NCBI GenBank assembly: GCA_902465325.1
Contig: CABQMV010000010.1
Span: 1 to 27,003, forward strand
Source of the DNA: an uncultured Oscillospiraceae bacterium
Lineage (GTDB): Bacteria; Bacillota; Clostridia; UBA1212; SIG427
Reading direction: 5' to 3'
DNA: 27,003 nucleotides
The stretch's first letter is position 1. Each line of letters begins with the position of its first letter. Made by a program: the position numbers and the translations under genes. Positions 16,236-24,663 of this stretch are shown one piece after another. Below the pieces are notes generated by a model. It did not search any database. It was not told where the DNA came from and worked only from the letters and a program-made list of their open reading frames with translations.

Positions 16236-17573
16236 TTATTGTATTATTTTTCTACATTCTATATAGTATCTCTTTTCAAAAGCCTCTCCCATAGAAAAGG
16301 TCTTTCTGGGAAGAGATCCCTTACAAATAACAGTTTTAAAAAAGTCATTTTTATCCATAGGGGGCAGATAAAAGCCCATATTCCCCGGCTTGCTGCCCAG
16401 GCTCTCCACTACGTGGTCTCCGTGTATGTAATCCACCTGACATTCCGGGTGACCTTTCTTATAATAGTCAATAAATTCCTGCAGCGCGCCTACCGCCAGC
16501 ATATGTACCTTTTTGCCAATAAAAACAGTCCCCCGTCTGTCCGGCCCTACATATTGTATGGCATGACACCCTGGATATTCCATTTTCTCTGCCTCTCCGA
16601 TATTTTCTATATAAGAAACATTCTGAGAAAAATACCCAGCCATCTCGTCAAAGAAGTGGTCTGGATTTACATGGAATAATACTCTGTGTATAGGCTCAAA
16701 GACAATTCCCGGATCATGTATATTTACAACCTCTACTAAAGCATATCTGGCAGGATGCTCCAGACCAGCCCCCTGGCTCTTGCAAGCCTCCCAGTGACAT
16801 TTGGCCGAGGCCAGAGAATGATTGCCGTCGCCTACTGCATAAAGCAGCACCGGCGTATTTTGATCCACACCGTATTTTTCAGTAAAACGCTGCTGATCTC
16901 CCAGCGCTGCCAAAGCAGCCGCCATTTGCTCTATTGTGTCCATTCCGGTAACCTGGCGGCCCTTTATATGGCCTCCGTTTTCCATTAAATCAAAATCATA
17001 CAGAGGCTGGGATGGCTTCTCAAATAACGGTTCAATGACCGTACGCTTCGGATCGTCAATTAAAATCATAATGTGAGGCATTTCCAGTACCGCATTTTTT
17101 CGGATCTTCATGCGGGGCGGAATTCGTTCCTCCACGGTACCCTCGGTTGCCCGAATAAGGGATCCGGAACCTTTGCTGTAGTCATACGCTTCCAGGTCCA
17201 GGGCCATAACCACACCCCGCCGAGTCGGCGAAATCTCCGTCTTCCGTTCTACCAATATCAAAGAAGGAGCCTGTTCTGTAAGAATGCCTTCTGCAATGTA
17301 TGTCCGCATCGATTCATTAATTTTCTGTATCCTGTCTTCTACATTCGGCTGCTCCAAATAGATCTCAGGAAGCATCAGTGCATAGGTAGAGGCCTGCCCT
17401 TCTACAGCCGCCTCCACCCGATTCCAGTAATCTGGCTGAGAGGTATACTGATCACAGGCTACACAGGCCCACGAACGCCAAAAGTCCGGAGAACTTTCTT
17501 TCGGAAGTAAAAGTCTAGGGATGTTAAGCGCAATCTCTTCAAATACAATTTCACCGTTTGATAAAGCTTTCAT
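16236..17573 (-). CDS. DUF1015 family protein
   Basis: A 445-residue soluble protein of the DUF1015 family, whose hallmark YAVGDGNHSLASAKCHWE is at residues about 246-262. Other family features are the N-terminal ACVACDQYTSQPDYW, LILVERKT and late DYIHGDHVVESL. The biochemical function of the family is not established to my knowledge. ATG at 17573 is chosen because GGAAAGG lies 9 bases upstream; a TTG at 17582 would abut the same site with no spacing. It is first in a three-gene unit (11 bases to the GH4 gene, then MATE) with a sigma-A promoter directly upstream. Confidence 0.85.
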   Translation of the reverse strand: MKALSNGEIVFEEIALNIPRLLLPKESSPDFWRSWACVACDQYTSQPDYWNRVEAAVEGQASTYALMLPEIYLEQPNVEDRIQKINESMRTYIAEGILTEQAPSLILVERKTEISPTRRGVVMALDLEAYDYSKGSGSLIRATEGTVEERIPPRMKIRKNAVLEMPHIMILIDDPKRTVIEPLFEKPSQPLYDFDLMENGGHIKGRQVTGMDTIEQMAAALAALGDQQRFTEKYGVDQNTPVLLYAVGDGNHSLASAKCHWEACKSQGAGLEHPARYALVEVVNIHDPGIVFEPIHRVLFHVNPDHFFDEMAGYFSQNVSYIENIGEAEKMEYPGCHAIQYVGPDRRGTVFIGKKVHMLAVGALQEFIDYYKKGHPECQVDYIHGDHVVESLGSKPGNMGFYLPPMDKNDFFKTVICKGSLPRKTFSMGEAFEKRYYIECRKIIQ

Positions 17574-17595
17574 TGATTCCAACCTTTCCGGAATT

Positions 17596-17623
17596 ATTGT
17601 AGCCTAAATAAAATATTTTTCAA
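17596..17623 (-). promoter_or_regulatory. Sigma-A promoter of the DUF1015-GH4-MATE operon
   Basis: TTGAAA (17623-17618) and TACAAT (17601-17596) are separated by 16 bases on the minus strand. A 6-bp inverted repeat AGCCTA (17601-17606) / TAGGCT (17624-17629) brackets the spacer and could be an operator. No terminator is seen between the MurJ-family gene and this promoter, so read-through is possible. Confidence 0.65.
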
Positions 17624-17641
17624 TAGGCTTCAAGGAAATGT

Positions 17642-19186
17642 TTACTGTCGCTTCTTAATAAATTTGGAAATCAGCATATTCCATAGCTCCATAAACTGAC
17701 GAACTCTGCATACCCGTGCAAAAAGCGCATAGACGGCAACTCCCGCCGCACAGGGAATAAAAAATCTCAGGTACAGATTAGAGGATAAAACAGACCTTAA
17801 AAGCAGATAAACTGCGCCGCACAGCCCGGCGCCAAGCAGAATAAGAGAAAATTCCCGAAGGGTCCCTTCTGTATTCCATTTTCCGTATTTCTTAACATAA
17901 GCGGCTATCATAACTACAGTAGCAACCAGCAGGGCAATTGAATTTCCCAATGCCAGCCCCCCCACGCCCATAGGTTTGATCAGTATAAAGTTAAACAGAA
18001 TATTACAGCCAATATAAATAAATCCTGTAATCATAGGCGTCTTTGTGTTCTTGTGTGCATAAAAAGCCCTGTTGAGCAGCGTTTTAAAGCCAAAGAATAC
18101 CAGTCCAATAATATAGAAAAACAGCGCTGTACTGGAAAGCTGTACAATTTCCTCCTGAAAAGCGCCTCTTTGGTAAACAATCCGTATAATGTCCTGGCAG
18201 GAAACCGCTACCAGGGTCAAAATCGGAATACAAATAACCCCCAGTGCCTCCATCCCGTTGCGCAAGGTCACAGAAAAGCCTTCTTTTTCACGGTCCGCTA
18301 CATATTCACTGAATTTAGTAAACATAACGGTCACAATGGGCATTACCATCAGCGAGGTAGCAAACGTATTGATCCGCTGGGCATACTCCAGAGCCGACAG
18401 ACTGCCTTCGGACAGAGTAGAGGCCAGTGCGCTGTCAATAACCGAGTTAATTTCCGCTGCGGCAACTCCTATAGCGGAAGGCGCAAGCAGCCGAAAAAAC
18501 TCCCTAGTTCTACTTTCCCTTAAGGTTAATACCGGCTCGTACCGAAAAGACCTTACAATAGAAGGCAAAAGAAGCAAAAGCTGCAGGAAATAGGCAAGCA
18601 GGGTCCCCACCGCCATAGACATAGAACCTATGGCGTCAGTCAGGAACAGCACAGAAAGTACTACGCCCAGACCCACAAACATGGTAGCGGCCTCTACTAT
18701 TTTAAATTTTTTCTGGGCATTTAATACGGCACTGAAAAAATAGTACAAGCCAAACAGCGGCAGAGCCGGCATAACCACCCGGGTCATCTTTACCGTTAAG
18801 GCCAGCTTCTCTCCTGTAAAACCAGTGGCAATAAAACGGCAGATCGGCTCAGCAAAAATTTCACACAGCAAGGTAAGCGCCAGCGCTGCAAGCAGCAAAA
18901 GGTTCAGAAGGTTGCTGGTAAGTCTGTCAGCTCTTTTTCTGGTCTCGTCCTCACTGTATACCTGTGTGTATAACGGGGTATAAGAGGTGGTCCACATAGA
19001 GCCAAAAAGCAGAGTAAATATATTAAATATTTTTACTGCCATAAAATAAGCGTCCGTGTCCCCGGCATCAAACTGCCAGCTGATCACCACGCCCCTTAAA
19101 AAACCGAAAACCCGGCAAAACATAGATATAAAAAACACCGCGGCAACAGACTTATAAATACCGTTGTTTTTATTATGATTACTCAT
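17642..19186 (-). CDS. murJ: MurJ/MviN-family lipid-linked glycan flippase
   Basis: A 514-residue MOP-superfamily membrane protein with about 14 helices. Conserved MurJ blocks include the N-terminal FFISMFCRVFGFLRGVVISWQFDAGDTDAYFMAVKI, VMPALPLFGLYYFFSAVLNAQKKF, LAPSAIGVAAAEINSVIDSALAS and NRAFYAHKNTKTPMITGFIYIGCN. MurJ flips lipid II across the membrane. Paralogues next to glycosyltransferases often move polysaccharide units instead. The start overlaps the upstream glycosyltransferase stop (ATGA), placing it last in a GT4-GT4-flippase unit, so either peptidoglycan or surface-polysaccharide export is possible. The symbol marks the family, not a proven lipid II role. Confidence 0.85.
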   Translation of the reverse strand: MSNHNKNNGIYKSVAAVFFISMFCRVFGFLRGVVISWQFDAGDTDAYFMAVKIFNIFTLLFGSMWTTSYTPLYTQVYSEDETRKRADRLTSNLLNLLLLAALALTLLCEIFAEPICRFIATGFTGEKLALTVKMTRVVMPALPLFGLYYFFSAVLNAQKKFKIVEAATMFVGLGVVLSVLFLTDAIGSMSMAVGTLLAYFLQLLLLLPSIVRSFRYEPVLTLRESRTREFFRLLAPSAIGVAAAEINSVIDSALASTLSEGSLSALEYAQRINTFATSLMVMPIVTVMFTKFSEYVADREKEGFSVTLRNGMEALGVICIPILTLVAVSCQDIIRIVYQRGAFQEEIVQLSSTALFFYIIGLVFFGFKTLLNRAFYAHKNTKTPMITGFIYIGCNILFNFILIKPMGVGGLALGNSIALLVATVVMIAAYVKKYGKWNTEGTLREFSLILLGAGLCGAVYLLLRSVLSSNLYLRFFIPCAAGVAVYALFARVCRVRQFMELWNMLISKFIKKRQ

Positions 19187-20394
19187 ATACTTTTATATAC
19201 CTCTATATATCCATTTACCATAGAATCACAGCTATAATTTTCCACACAGCGTTTTCTGCAGCTGTCTGAAAATGCCTCTTTCTTTCCTATAAGCGTCTGA
19301 ACCGCCCGGAAAAGACTGTCCCGGTTATCCCGAGGCACTACGATCCCAACAGTATCGTCAATAAGCTCACTGCAGCCACCGCCGTCTACACAGACCACAG
19401 GGGTACCGCAGGCTAAGGCCTCTCCCACCACAAGGGAAAAGGATTCCTCTACAGAGGTGCTGACAAATACATCTGCCGCAGAATACAGTCTGGCCAGCTG
19501 CTCAGCGTTCTGCGTCCTGGTAATGCCAATCATGCCCTGGGGCAGCATAGTCTTTTGTTTTTCACTGAGACCTACTACCACAACCCTGGCATTTTGGTCC
19601 TTTAAGTCACGGGAAAGCTCTACAAGAGAAGAAAGCCTCTTCCTCTCGTCCCATACATTGGCAACCCCCAAAATCATGGCAAAGTCAGAGGGAATCCCCA
19701 ATCTTCCTTTCGTGGCACAGTCAATCTCCTGTCTAAAAGGACGGAAGGTATTGACATGGATTCCGTTATATACCACCCGGAGAGGATATTCCTTCATGAA
19801 GGATTGGGAAACCAGTCTTGCCAGCCACCGGGACGGCGTGGTGACAGTCATATTGGGGATTCCGGTAAAAAGTTTCTTTTTCAGCTCATATTCCATCTTG
19901 GATTTATCAATATAGCTCTGGGGATACACATGCTTTTGACTGCACTGACGGCAGCCCCGCTTCCACTGTTCACAGCCGCATTCCAAAAAATATGCGCAGC
20001 CGCCGGTAAATGCCCAACAGTCGTGTAGCGTCCAGACAATCTTTGCCCCGCTCTTGGGCAGAAATTTAAAAAGTATTTTGATATTAATATAATACCCGTG
20101 AAGATTATGAAGATGAATAATATCCGGTTTCTCTTTCTGCAGTCTTTTCACCAGCCGCTTGGTAGCAATCTTTGAGCCGTGACCCATCTTATCAAACAGC
20201 CGGGCCTTTACCGCATGCCAGAAAATTGAAGCCCTTCCCTCAATCCTTGTATAGATTCCCTCTGCTCTGGGACTGCTTCCCCTGCCGTAAAAGCTTTGAG
20301 CCTCATATCCTTCTGAGAGGGCCTTTTCCTGGATCTGACACATAATTCTTCCGGTGCTTCCGTAGCTGGCTACATTGATCTGCGCAATCTTCAC
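19183..20394 (-). CDS. GT4-family glycosyltransferase with Cys cluster (WcaC-like)
   Basis: A 403-residue GT-B enzyme. The N-terminus MKIAQINVASYGSTGRIM and the middle block HLHNLHGYYINI, TLHDCWAFTGGCAYF with a C-x-C...GC-x-x-C cluster (CGCEQWKRGCRQC) are characteristic of a GT4 subgroup common in exopolysaccharide loci; the four cysteines may bind metal or form a structural clip. The nucleotide-sugar site has the E-x7-E block around EESFSLVVGEALACGTPVV. The start codon is GTG at 20394, with GGGAG 7 bases upstream, overlapping the stop of the preceding glycosyltransferase (GTGA). It lies between another GT4 gene and the MurJ-family flippase, so it should add a sugar to the same lipid-linked unit. 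The sugar is unknown. Confidence 0.87.
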   Translation of the reverse strand: MKIAQINVASYGSTGRIMCQIQEKALSEGYEAQSFYGRGSSPRAEGIYTRIEGRASIFWHAVKARLFDKMGHGSKIATKRLVKRLQKEKPDIIHLHNLHGYYINIKILFKFLPKSGAKIVWTLHDCWAFTGGCAYFLECGCEQWKRGCRQCSQKHVYPQSYIDKSKMEYELKKKLFTGIPNMTVTTPSRWLARLVSQSFMKEYPLRVVYNGIHVNTFRPFRQEIDCATKGRLGIPSDFAMILGVANVWDERKRLSSLVELSRDLKDQNARVVVVGLSEKQKTMLPQGMIGITRTQNAEQLARLYSAADVFVSTSVEESFSLVVGEALACGTPVVCVDGGGCSELIDDTVGIVVPRDNRDSLFRAVQTLIGKKEAFSDSCRKRCVENYSCDSMVNGYIEVYKSI

Positions 20395-21611
20395 GTCAAT
20401 TCTCCCATTATTTCTTCCAGTCTGTTGAGTAATTTTTCTTTGGAAAAATACTTCTGAGAATAACAGACGGCATTGCGGCCCAGCCGTTCTCTCTCGGCTT
20501 TACTCATCTGATACATCCTAACAGCACCCTCCGCTAGCGACTTTCCGTCTATGGAACTGCAGCAGATGCCGCAGTCAGCCTTCTGAATCAGCTCTGCGCT
20601 CTCTCCCTTGACACATCCCAGAATCGGTATTCCGCAGGCCATATAGGACTGAGCCTTGGCCGGCAGTGTAATATTAAACAGCGGATCATCCTTCAAGATC
20701 ATGAGCGCTGCATCGCTGGCCGCCAGATACCGGCTCATAGTCTCCATGGGCTTCCGACCCGTAAAATGCACACTTTCTGTCACGCCCTTTTCCTCTGCAT
20801 ACTGGAATACATGATCTCTATCACGTCCGTCTCCCACTATAATCCAATGGATTTCCGGATACTCCTTCAAATAAGAGGCGGCATCCACTACCGTCTCAAT
20901 GGACTGAGAGCGTCCTATATTTCCGGTAAAAATAATCCGAAAGCCCTGGGGCAGCTCCTTTTCAATAGGATCCTCCACGTTTCTCGGTATCTGGATATAA
21001 CATTCCTCGGCATACTGAGGAAAAAATTCAACCTTTTCTGCCGGGTGCCCGTTCTTCACAATGATATCTTTAAAATGCCCCGAGGAAACCAATATACGGT
21101 CGCAGGTACTGTAAATACTGTTTACTCTTTTTCTCAGCCAGGATATAACCGGACGAAAGCTGAGTCCCCCGGCATTGATAGCACTCTCAGGCCAGAGGTC
21201 CAGCGTGTATACAATCAGGGGAATGTGCTGCAGCGACGCCACCTTCATAGCAGGAAATGCCATAAATACCGGAGAAAGCTGATATACCAGAACAAGGTCA
21301 AACTTCTCCTGCTGCGCTATTTTTTTTGCCTTCCGATTTCCAAACAGCCAGAAAGAAAAGTAATGGATAGCCAGATGAATAGAGTCATGGTGGCGCTGAG
21401 TATTATACGCCCGTATCACCCTGGCTCCTTTATAGGAATCCTCTATTTTCTTCTTTCTGCCGTACCCTTCCCAAAACCTGCCGGTAGTGCGATTAATCGG
21501 TATGCCGGCCAACACAGTCACATCATGTCCCCTGCAAACAAGCTCACTGCACAAATCATTCACTCTGAAATTTTCAGGGTAGAAGCACTGACATACCAAT
21601 AAAATCTTCAT
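20391..21611 (-). CDS. GT4-family glycosyltransferase (WbuB-like)
   Basis: A 406-residue GT-B glycosyltransferase. MKILLVCQCFYPENFRVNDL, GIPINRTTGRFWEGYG and YTLDLWPESA are the recognisable blocks of the WbuB-like GT4 branch, whose E. coli member transfers an N-acetylfucosamine residue. Whether that donor is used here cannot be told. The acceptor-proximal C-terminus has FTGNIGRSQSIETVVDAA and PAKAQSYMACGIPI; the usual E-x7-E block is replaced by the PAKAQSYMA version typical of this branch. ATG at 21611 is preferred because GGAG lies 5 bases upstream; an extended frame back to 21638 adds a non-conserved tail. It is first in the GT-GT-MurJ unit, with a TTGACA-17-TATCAT promoter. Confidence 0.87.
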   Translation of the reverse strand: MKILLVCQCFYPENFRVNDLCSELVCRGHDVTVLAGIPINRTTGRFWEGYGRKKKIEDSYKGARVIRAYNTQRHHDSIHLAIHYFSFWLFGNRKAKKIAQQEKFDLVLVYQLSPVFMAFPAMKVASLQHIPLIVYTLDLWPESAINAGGLSFRPVISWLRKRVNSIYSTCDRILVSSGHFKDIIVKNGHPAEKVEFFPQYAEECYIQIPRNVEDPIEKELPQGFRIIFTGNIGRSQSIETVVDAASYLKEYPEIHWIIVGDGRDRDHVFQYAEEKGVTESVHFTGRKPMETMSRYLAASDAALMILKDDPLFNITLPAKAQSYMACGIPILGCVKGESAELIQKADCGICCSSIDGKSLAEGAVRMYQMSKAERERLGRNAVCYSQKYFSKEKLLNRLEEIMGELT

Positions 21612-21649
21612 AAAAACTCCATGAAGGCTCATAATCAAATATCAAGGAA

Positions 21650-21678
21650 ATGATATCCCAATTTCAGCATTCTGTCAA
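21650..21678 (-). promoter_or_regulatory. Sigma-A promoter of the glycosyltransferase-MurJ operon
   Basis: TTGACA (21678-21673) and TATCAT (21655-21650) are exactly 17 bases apart on the minus strand, with transcription expected near 21643 and a leader of about 30 bases. It begins only 4 bases past the metallophosphoesterase stop codon. No terminator is visible, so read-through from the mgsA unit can add to expression. Confidence 0.8.
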
Positions 21679-21681
21679 TGG

Positions 21682-22536
21682 TCAGAAGGTGATGACCGCA
21701 ATCTCCGGCGTACTGCCGTAACGGATAGCCAGGTTTGTATTTCCCAGTCCTGATGTAATATAAATCGGCGTTCCTTTATATACATAGCAGCCATAGATAT
21801 ATCCCTGACAGGCCAATTTGTCTGCCCTGCGCAGCAGCCGAAATTCCGCTCTTCCCGGCAAATGTACCTGTCCGTCGTGGTAGTGGCCAAACACCCCTAA
21901 ATTGGCGCAGCCGTCCTTTAACCGAGTTAAAAGCTCCGGGCTGTGAGAGGCGATCAACAAAACCGCCGACAACCGGTCGGCCTGTTCCCTGGCTCCCTGT
22001 ACCTGGCTCTCCCAATCCGTCTCTCCCTCCTGAAAATCCGGCAATCCGCAAATAACCACATTGCGCTGTCGGTCCGAAAAGGTAACCGTTTTCCGCTCAA
22101 TCACATGAATTCTATGAGAAATTCCTTCCAGCTCCTGGGTAAAAGCCCTCTTCAGCGCAGGATCACGGTGAAAGAGCTTATTATTGTCGTGATTGCCATA
22201 GGTAATGTACACCGGACAATCCACATATGTTATCAAAAGCCTAAAAAAGGACAGCACCGCAGGGCCGTCCTTTCTGCTAAAAATCAGATCTCCTGTGACA
22301 ACTACAAAATCAGGATCCGCTTTAGAAATCTTTGTGCCTATATAGTCCCAGTGTATGGGCATTTTGGATATATGCAGGTCAGATAAAAGCACAAGACGAA
22401 GAGGACTTTCTCCCGGTCTGCTGAAATCAGCGGCGGAAACCTTCAGCTTTCTCGCCTGCACCGTCATGACCAACAGCGCCGCGGCTGTCAGCATAAGAAA
22501 CGTAATTCCAGCCAGCAGCCATATCTGTGCCGTCAT
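21682..22536 (-). CDS. Membrane-anchored metallophosphoesterase (YkuE/YaeI-like)
   Basis: A 284-residue protein with one N-terminal transmembrane segment (about residues 5-26) and a calcineurin-type phosphoesterase domain. The metal-binding motifs are in order: SDLHIS (52-57), TGDLIF (81-86), YGNHDN (113-118), ASHSPEL and GHYHDGQ. YkuE/YaeI-type members are thought to act on envelope lipids such as UDP-diacylglucosamine-like or undecaprenyl-linked substrates; the substrate here is not known. ATG at 22536 overlaps the GH32 stop (ATGA) and is preferred to a TTG at 22548. It is last in the mgsA-led unit and borders the polysaccharide operon, which would fit an envelope role. Confidence 0.87.
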   Translation of the reverse strand: MTAQIWLLAGITFLMLTAAALLVMTVQARKLKVSAADFSRPGESPLRLVLLSDLHISKMPIHWDYIGTKISKADPDFVVVTGDLIFSRKDGPAVLSFFRLLITYVDCPVYITYGNHDNNKLFHRDPALKRAFTQELEGISHRIHVIERKTVTFSDRQRNVVICGLPDFQEGETDWESQVQGAREQADRLSAVLLIASHSPELLTRLKDGCANLGVFGHYHDGQVHLPGRAEFRLLRRADKLACQGYIYGCYVYKGTPIYITSGLGNTNLAIRYGSTPEIAVITF

Positions 22537-24113
22537 TTTGTTTCCCAAATATCAGCCAGAGGAGAGATTTCCAGAGATCTGATATCCGTATCTCCCTCCA
22601 AGGCTCTGATTACAAAGTCACTCTGAGAATAGTCACTCATAAAACCTACTCCGGCAAAAGCTTCTCCTTTCCCTGCAAATATCTCCAGGCCGGTCACATC
22701 AGAGATAATTCTCAGCGTAACACCGTCTTCATTAATATGAGATGGGAAGAAATGGTCTCCTACATTAACATAGCAGCCATAATTATCTATCAAAATCTTC
22801 TTGCCCAGGAATTCAAGCTCCACCTTGGTACCGTTGCACAGGTGCAGCCGGATATCCTGCGCCTTCCCCTCTGTAGCAATACGCAGCTCTTCTCCGGCCG
22901 CAAGCCGCCGGTCCTGACAGCTCTCCGTTTTCAGGTGGAGCGTCTCCAGCTCTTTTACAGGCTGCACACACAGGTTGTAGCGGTCTCCCTCATGGCGCAG
23001 AGTGAGCTCTGTGGGAACGTTCATGGCACAGTTAAAATACTGTCCCGGTATATCATAGTTGTACCAGGCAATTTTGATTCTTCTGCCGTCTGTGATACCA
23101 GAATAGGTCTGAGCAGCGTAATTGGAATCTCCATAATGAAGCCGGGAGGCCTCTTGAACCGCCTGGAAACGGCCTTGGTTGTCCAAACGTCCCACTAAAT
23201 ACCGGTCGGAAGCACCGGTCAGTACCCAGAGGCGGTCTTCCTCTCCCTCAACAGGCAGAGAATAGAAATCCGGACACTCGCTGTCGTCCCACAGGGCAAC
23301 CTGATCCACCTTTGTCCAGTCCAGCAGATTTTTAGAGGTATACAGCCCATAACTGTTTTCTGTCAGATACAGAGCCATGTAATAGCAATCCATCTCCGGG
23401 CTGTAAATTACCTTGGGATCTCTGTTGGCGGCAATTTCATGGTCCAGAATAGGATTTTTGTCATATTTGATCAGCGTCTTTCCCTGATCTAGACTATAGG
23501 CCAGACACTGCGTATAGGGCTTGCCCTCAGACAGCTCATTAGCACCGCCTGCCGCTGTATAGAAAAACAATACAGGAGGATTTTCCGCCGTCCCCAAGCC
23601 ACTGACATTTTTTTCGTCATAGTATGCGGATCCGGAATACATGGCGCCGGTCTCGTCCGGGAACATAGCCAGATCCAGCTCCTTCCAATGAAGCAAATCC
23701 TTACTTACCGCATGGCCCCAGTGCATATTCCCCCATTTCCGTCCTACGGGGTTGTGCTGAAAATACAGATGATAGGTATCTCCCAGCTTAATACAGCCGT
23801 TCGGATCATTAATCCAGCCCTTTTTAGCAGTAAAATGTACCCGGGGTCTGGCCTCTTCTCTATAGATCCCGGTATCATCTGCCTGATCCGTCTGAGAAAA
23901 ATCCGCCATGCCTTCCGGAAGTCCCTCTACCTGAAAGGTCATTCCCTGAAACCGTCCAAAATCTACATAGTACACAGCATCTGTCTGATTCGGATCCAGA
24001 CAAATATTCAAATCAAAAACCAATTTTCCCTGAGACTTAAATTTTACATTGACTTGTTCTGCCCCGTAGCAGACAGGTATAGCCAAATATTTTTTTGTAA
24101 TCACAATCGTCAT
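22533..24113 (-). CDS. Glycoside hydrolase family 32 enzyme (sucrose/fructan hydrolase), cytosolic
   Basis: A 526-residue beta-fructosidase without a signal peptide, expected to release fructose from sucrose, sucrose-phosphate or short fructans in the cytosol. The catalytic triad is visible: nucleophile D103 in WINDPNG, transition-state stabiliser D232 in NRDPKV, acid/base E279 in ECPDFY. About 90 residues of an extra beta-rich domain precede the catalytic propeller. The C-terminal beta-sandwich (about 370-526) has LEIFAGKGEAFAGVGF. ATG at 24113 follows the VanZ-like gene stop by one base (TAATATG); an upstream frame extension lies inside that gene. The ribosome site (AAGGGGAA) is about 12 bases away, so translation is probably coupled. 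No PTS or ABC sugar importer adjoins it. Confidence 0.92.
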   Translation of the reverse strand: MTIVITKKYLAIPVCYGAEQVNVKFKSQGKLVFDLNICLDPNQTDAVYYVDFGRFQGMTFQVEGLPEGMADFSQTDQADDTGIYREEARPRVHFTAKKGWINDPNGCIKLGDTYHLYFQHNPVGRKWGNMHWGHAVSKDLLHWKELDLAMFPDETGAMYSGSAYYDEKNVSGLGTAENPPVLFFYTAAGGANELSEGKPYTQCLAYSLDQGKTLIKYDKNPILDHEIAANRDPKVIYSPEMDCYYMALYLTENSYGLYTSKNLLDWTKVDQVALWDDSECPDFYSLPVEGEEDRLWVLTGASDRYLVGRLDNQGRFQAVQEASRLHYGDSNYAAQTYSGITDGRRIKIAWYNYDIPGQYFNCAMNVPTELTLRHEGDRYNLCVQPVKELETLHLKTESCQDRRLAAGEELRIATEGKAQDIRLHLCNGTKVELEFLGKKILIDNYGCYVNVGDHFFPSHINEDGVTLRIISDVTGLEIFAGKGEAFAGVGFMSDYSQSDFVIRALEGDTDIRSLEISPLADIWETK

Positions 24114-24114
24114 A

Positions 24115-24663
24115 TTAAATTTGATTCCCCTTTTCAAGTTTTTTTCTTTGGAAGAGTATACCATAAAATCGGTAAAGTAGGAAGCCTAAAATTGTGCCTA
24201 ATGTGTTAAATATAAGGTCATCTGTTTCAAAGATACCCATTTTTCCCACCAGCTGAGTAACCTCTATGAGCAGGGAAAGTCCCAGGCCCGCAGTCAGAAT
24301 CCAGCGGAATTTACGAAACGGCCGGTACAGGATAGGAAGCAGGAAACCCCAGGGGATAAAAACAAGTGTATTGAGGGTAATCATAAGGGCAGCCCATTCC
24401 GGTCTGACAACGGTCCTCCTGAGATCATAGAGCGGAATAAGATTGATCCTTGGGCTTTCAAAAGCGTTCCACTCCCGCTCGAAAACAGCGGTTACCATTA
24501 AAACAAGCAGATAAACTGCCATTGCAGTATAGGGGACAATGCGCCTGAGATTTAGCCTTTTATGAAAAACAAAGCGAATCAGTACACAGCCAATACTCAC
24601 AGCCGCAAGGATGCAAGCTGCCGGTATACTCATCCCCAACAGTTTATTTACATAAAAGTCCAT
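24115..24663 (-). CDS. VanZ-like family membrane protein
   Basis: A 182-residue protein with four to five predicted transmembrane helices and the VanZ-like hallmarks: RINLIPL after the second helix, NTLVFIPWGFLLP, LSLLIEVTQL and TDDLIFNTLGTILGFLLY. VanZ raises teicoplanin resistance in enterococci. Most VanZ-like genes in Clostridia lie outside vancomycin clusters and have no defined role, and no van genes are present here. ATG at 24663 overlaps the end of the acetyltransferase gene by 20 bases and has GGAGAGGGAG just upstream within that gene. It is third in the mgsA unit. Confidence 0.85.
   Translation of the reverse strand: MDFYVNKLLGMSIPAACILAAVSIGCVLIRFVFHKRLNLRRIVPYTAMAVYLLVLMVTAVFEREWNAFESPRINLIPLYDLRRTVVRPEWAALMITLNTLVFIPWGFLLPILYRPFRKFRWILTAGLGLSLLIEVTQLVGKMGIFETDDLIFNTLGTILGFLLYRFYGILFQRKKLEKGNQI

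Noticed and set aside
17601..17629. Hairpin AGCCTA...TAGGCT as terminator of the MurJ gene
   Set aside because: The stem is only 6 bp with a 17-base AT-rich loop and no T tract on the minus strand; it fits better as part of the DUF1015 promoter region.
24115..24663. Glycopeptide-resistance (van) locus suggested by the VanZ-like gene
   Set aside because: No vanHAX, vanRS or D-Ala ligase genes are nearby, and VanZ-like proteins are common outside resistance clusters.
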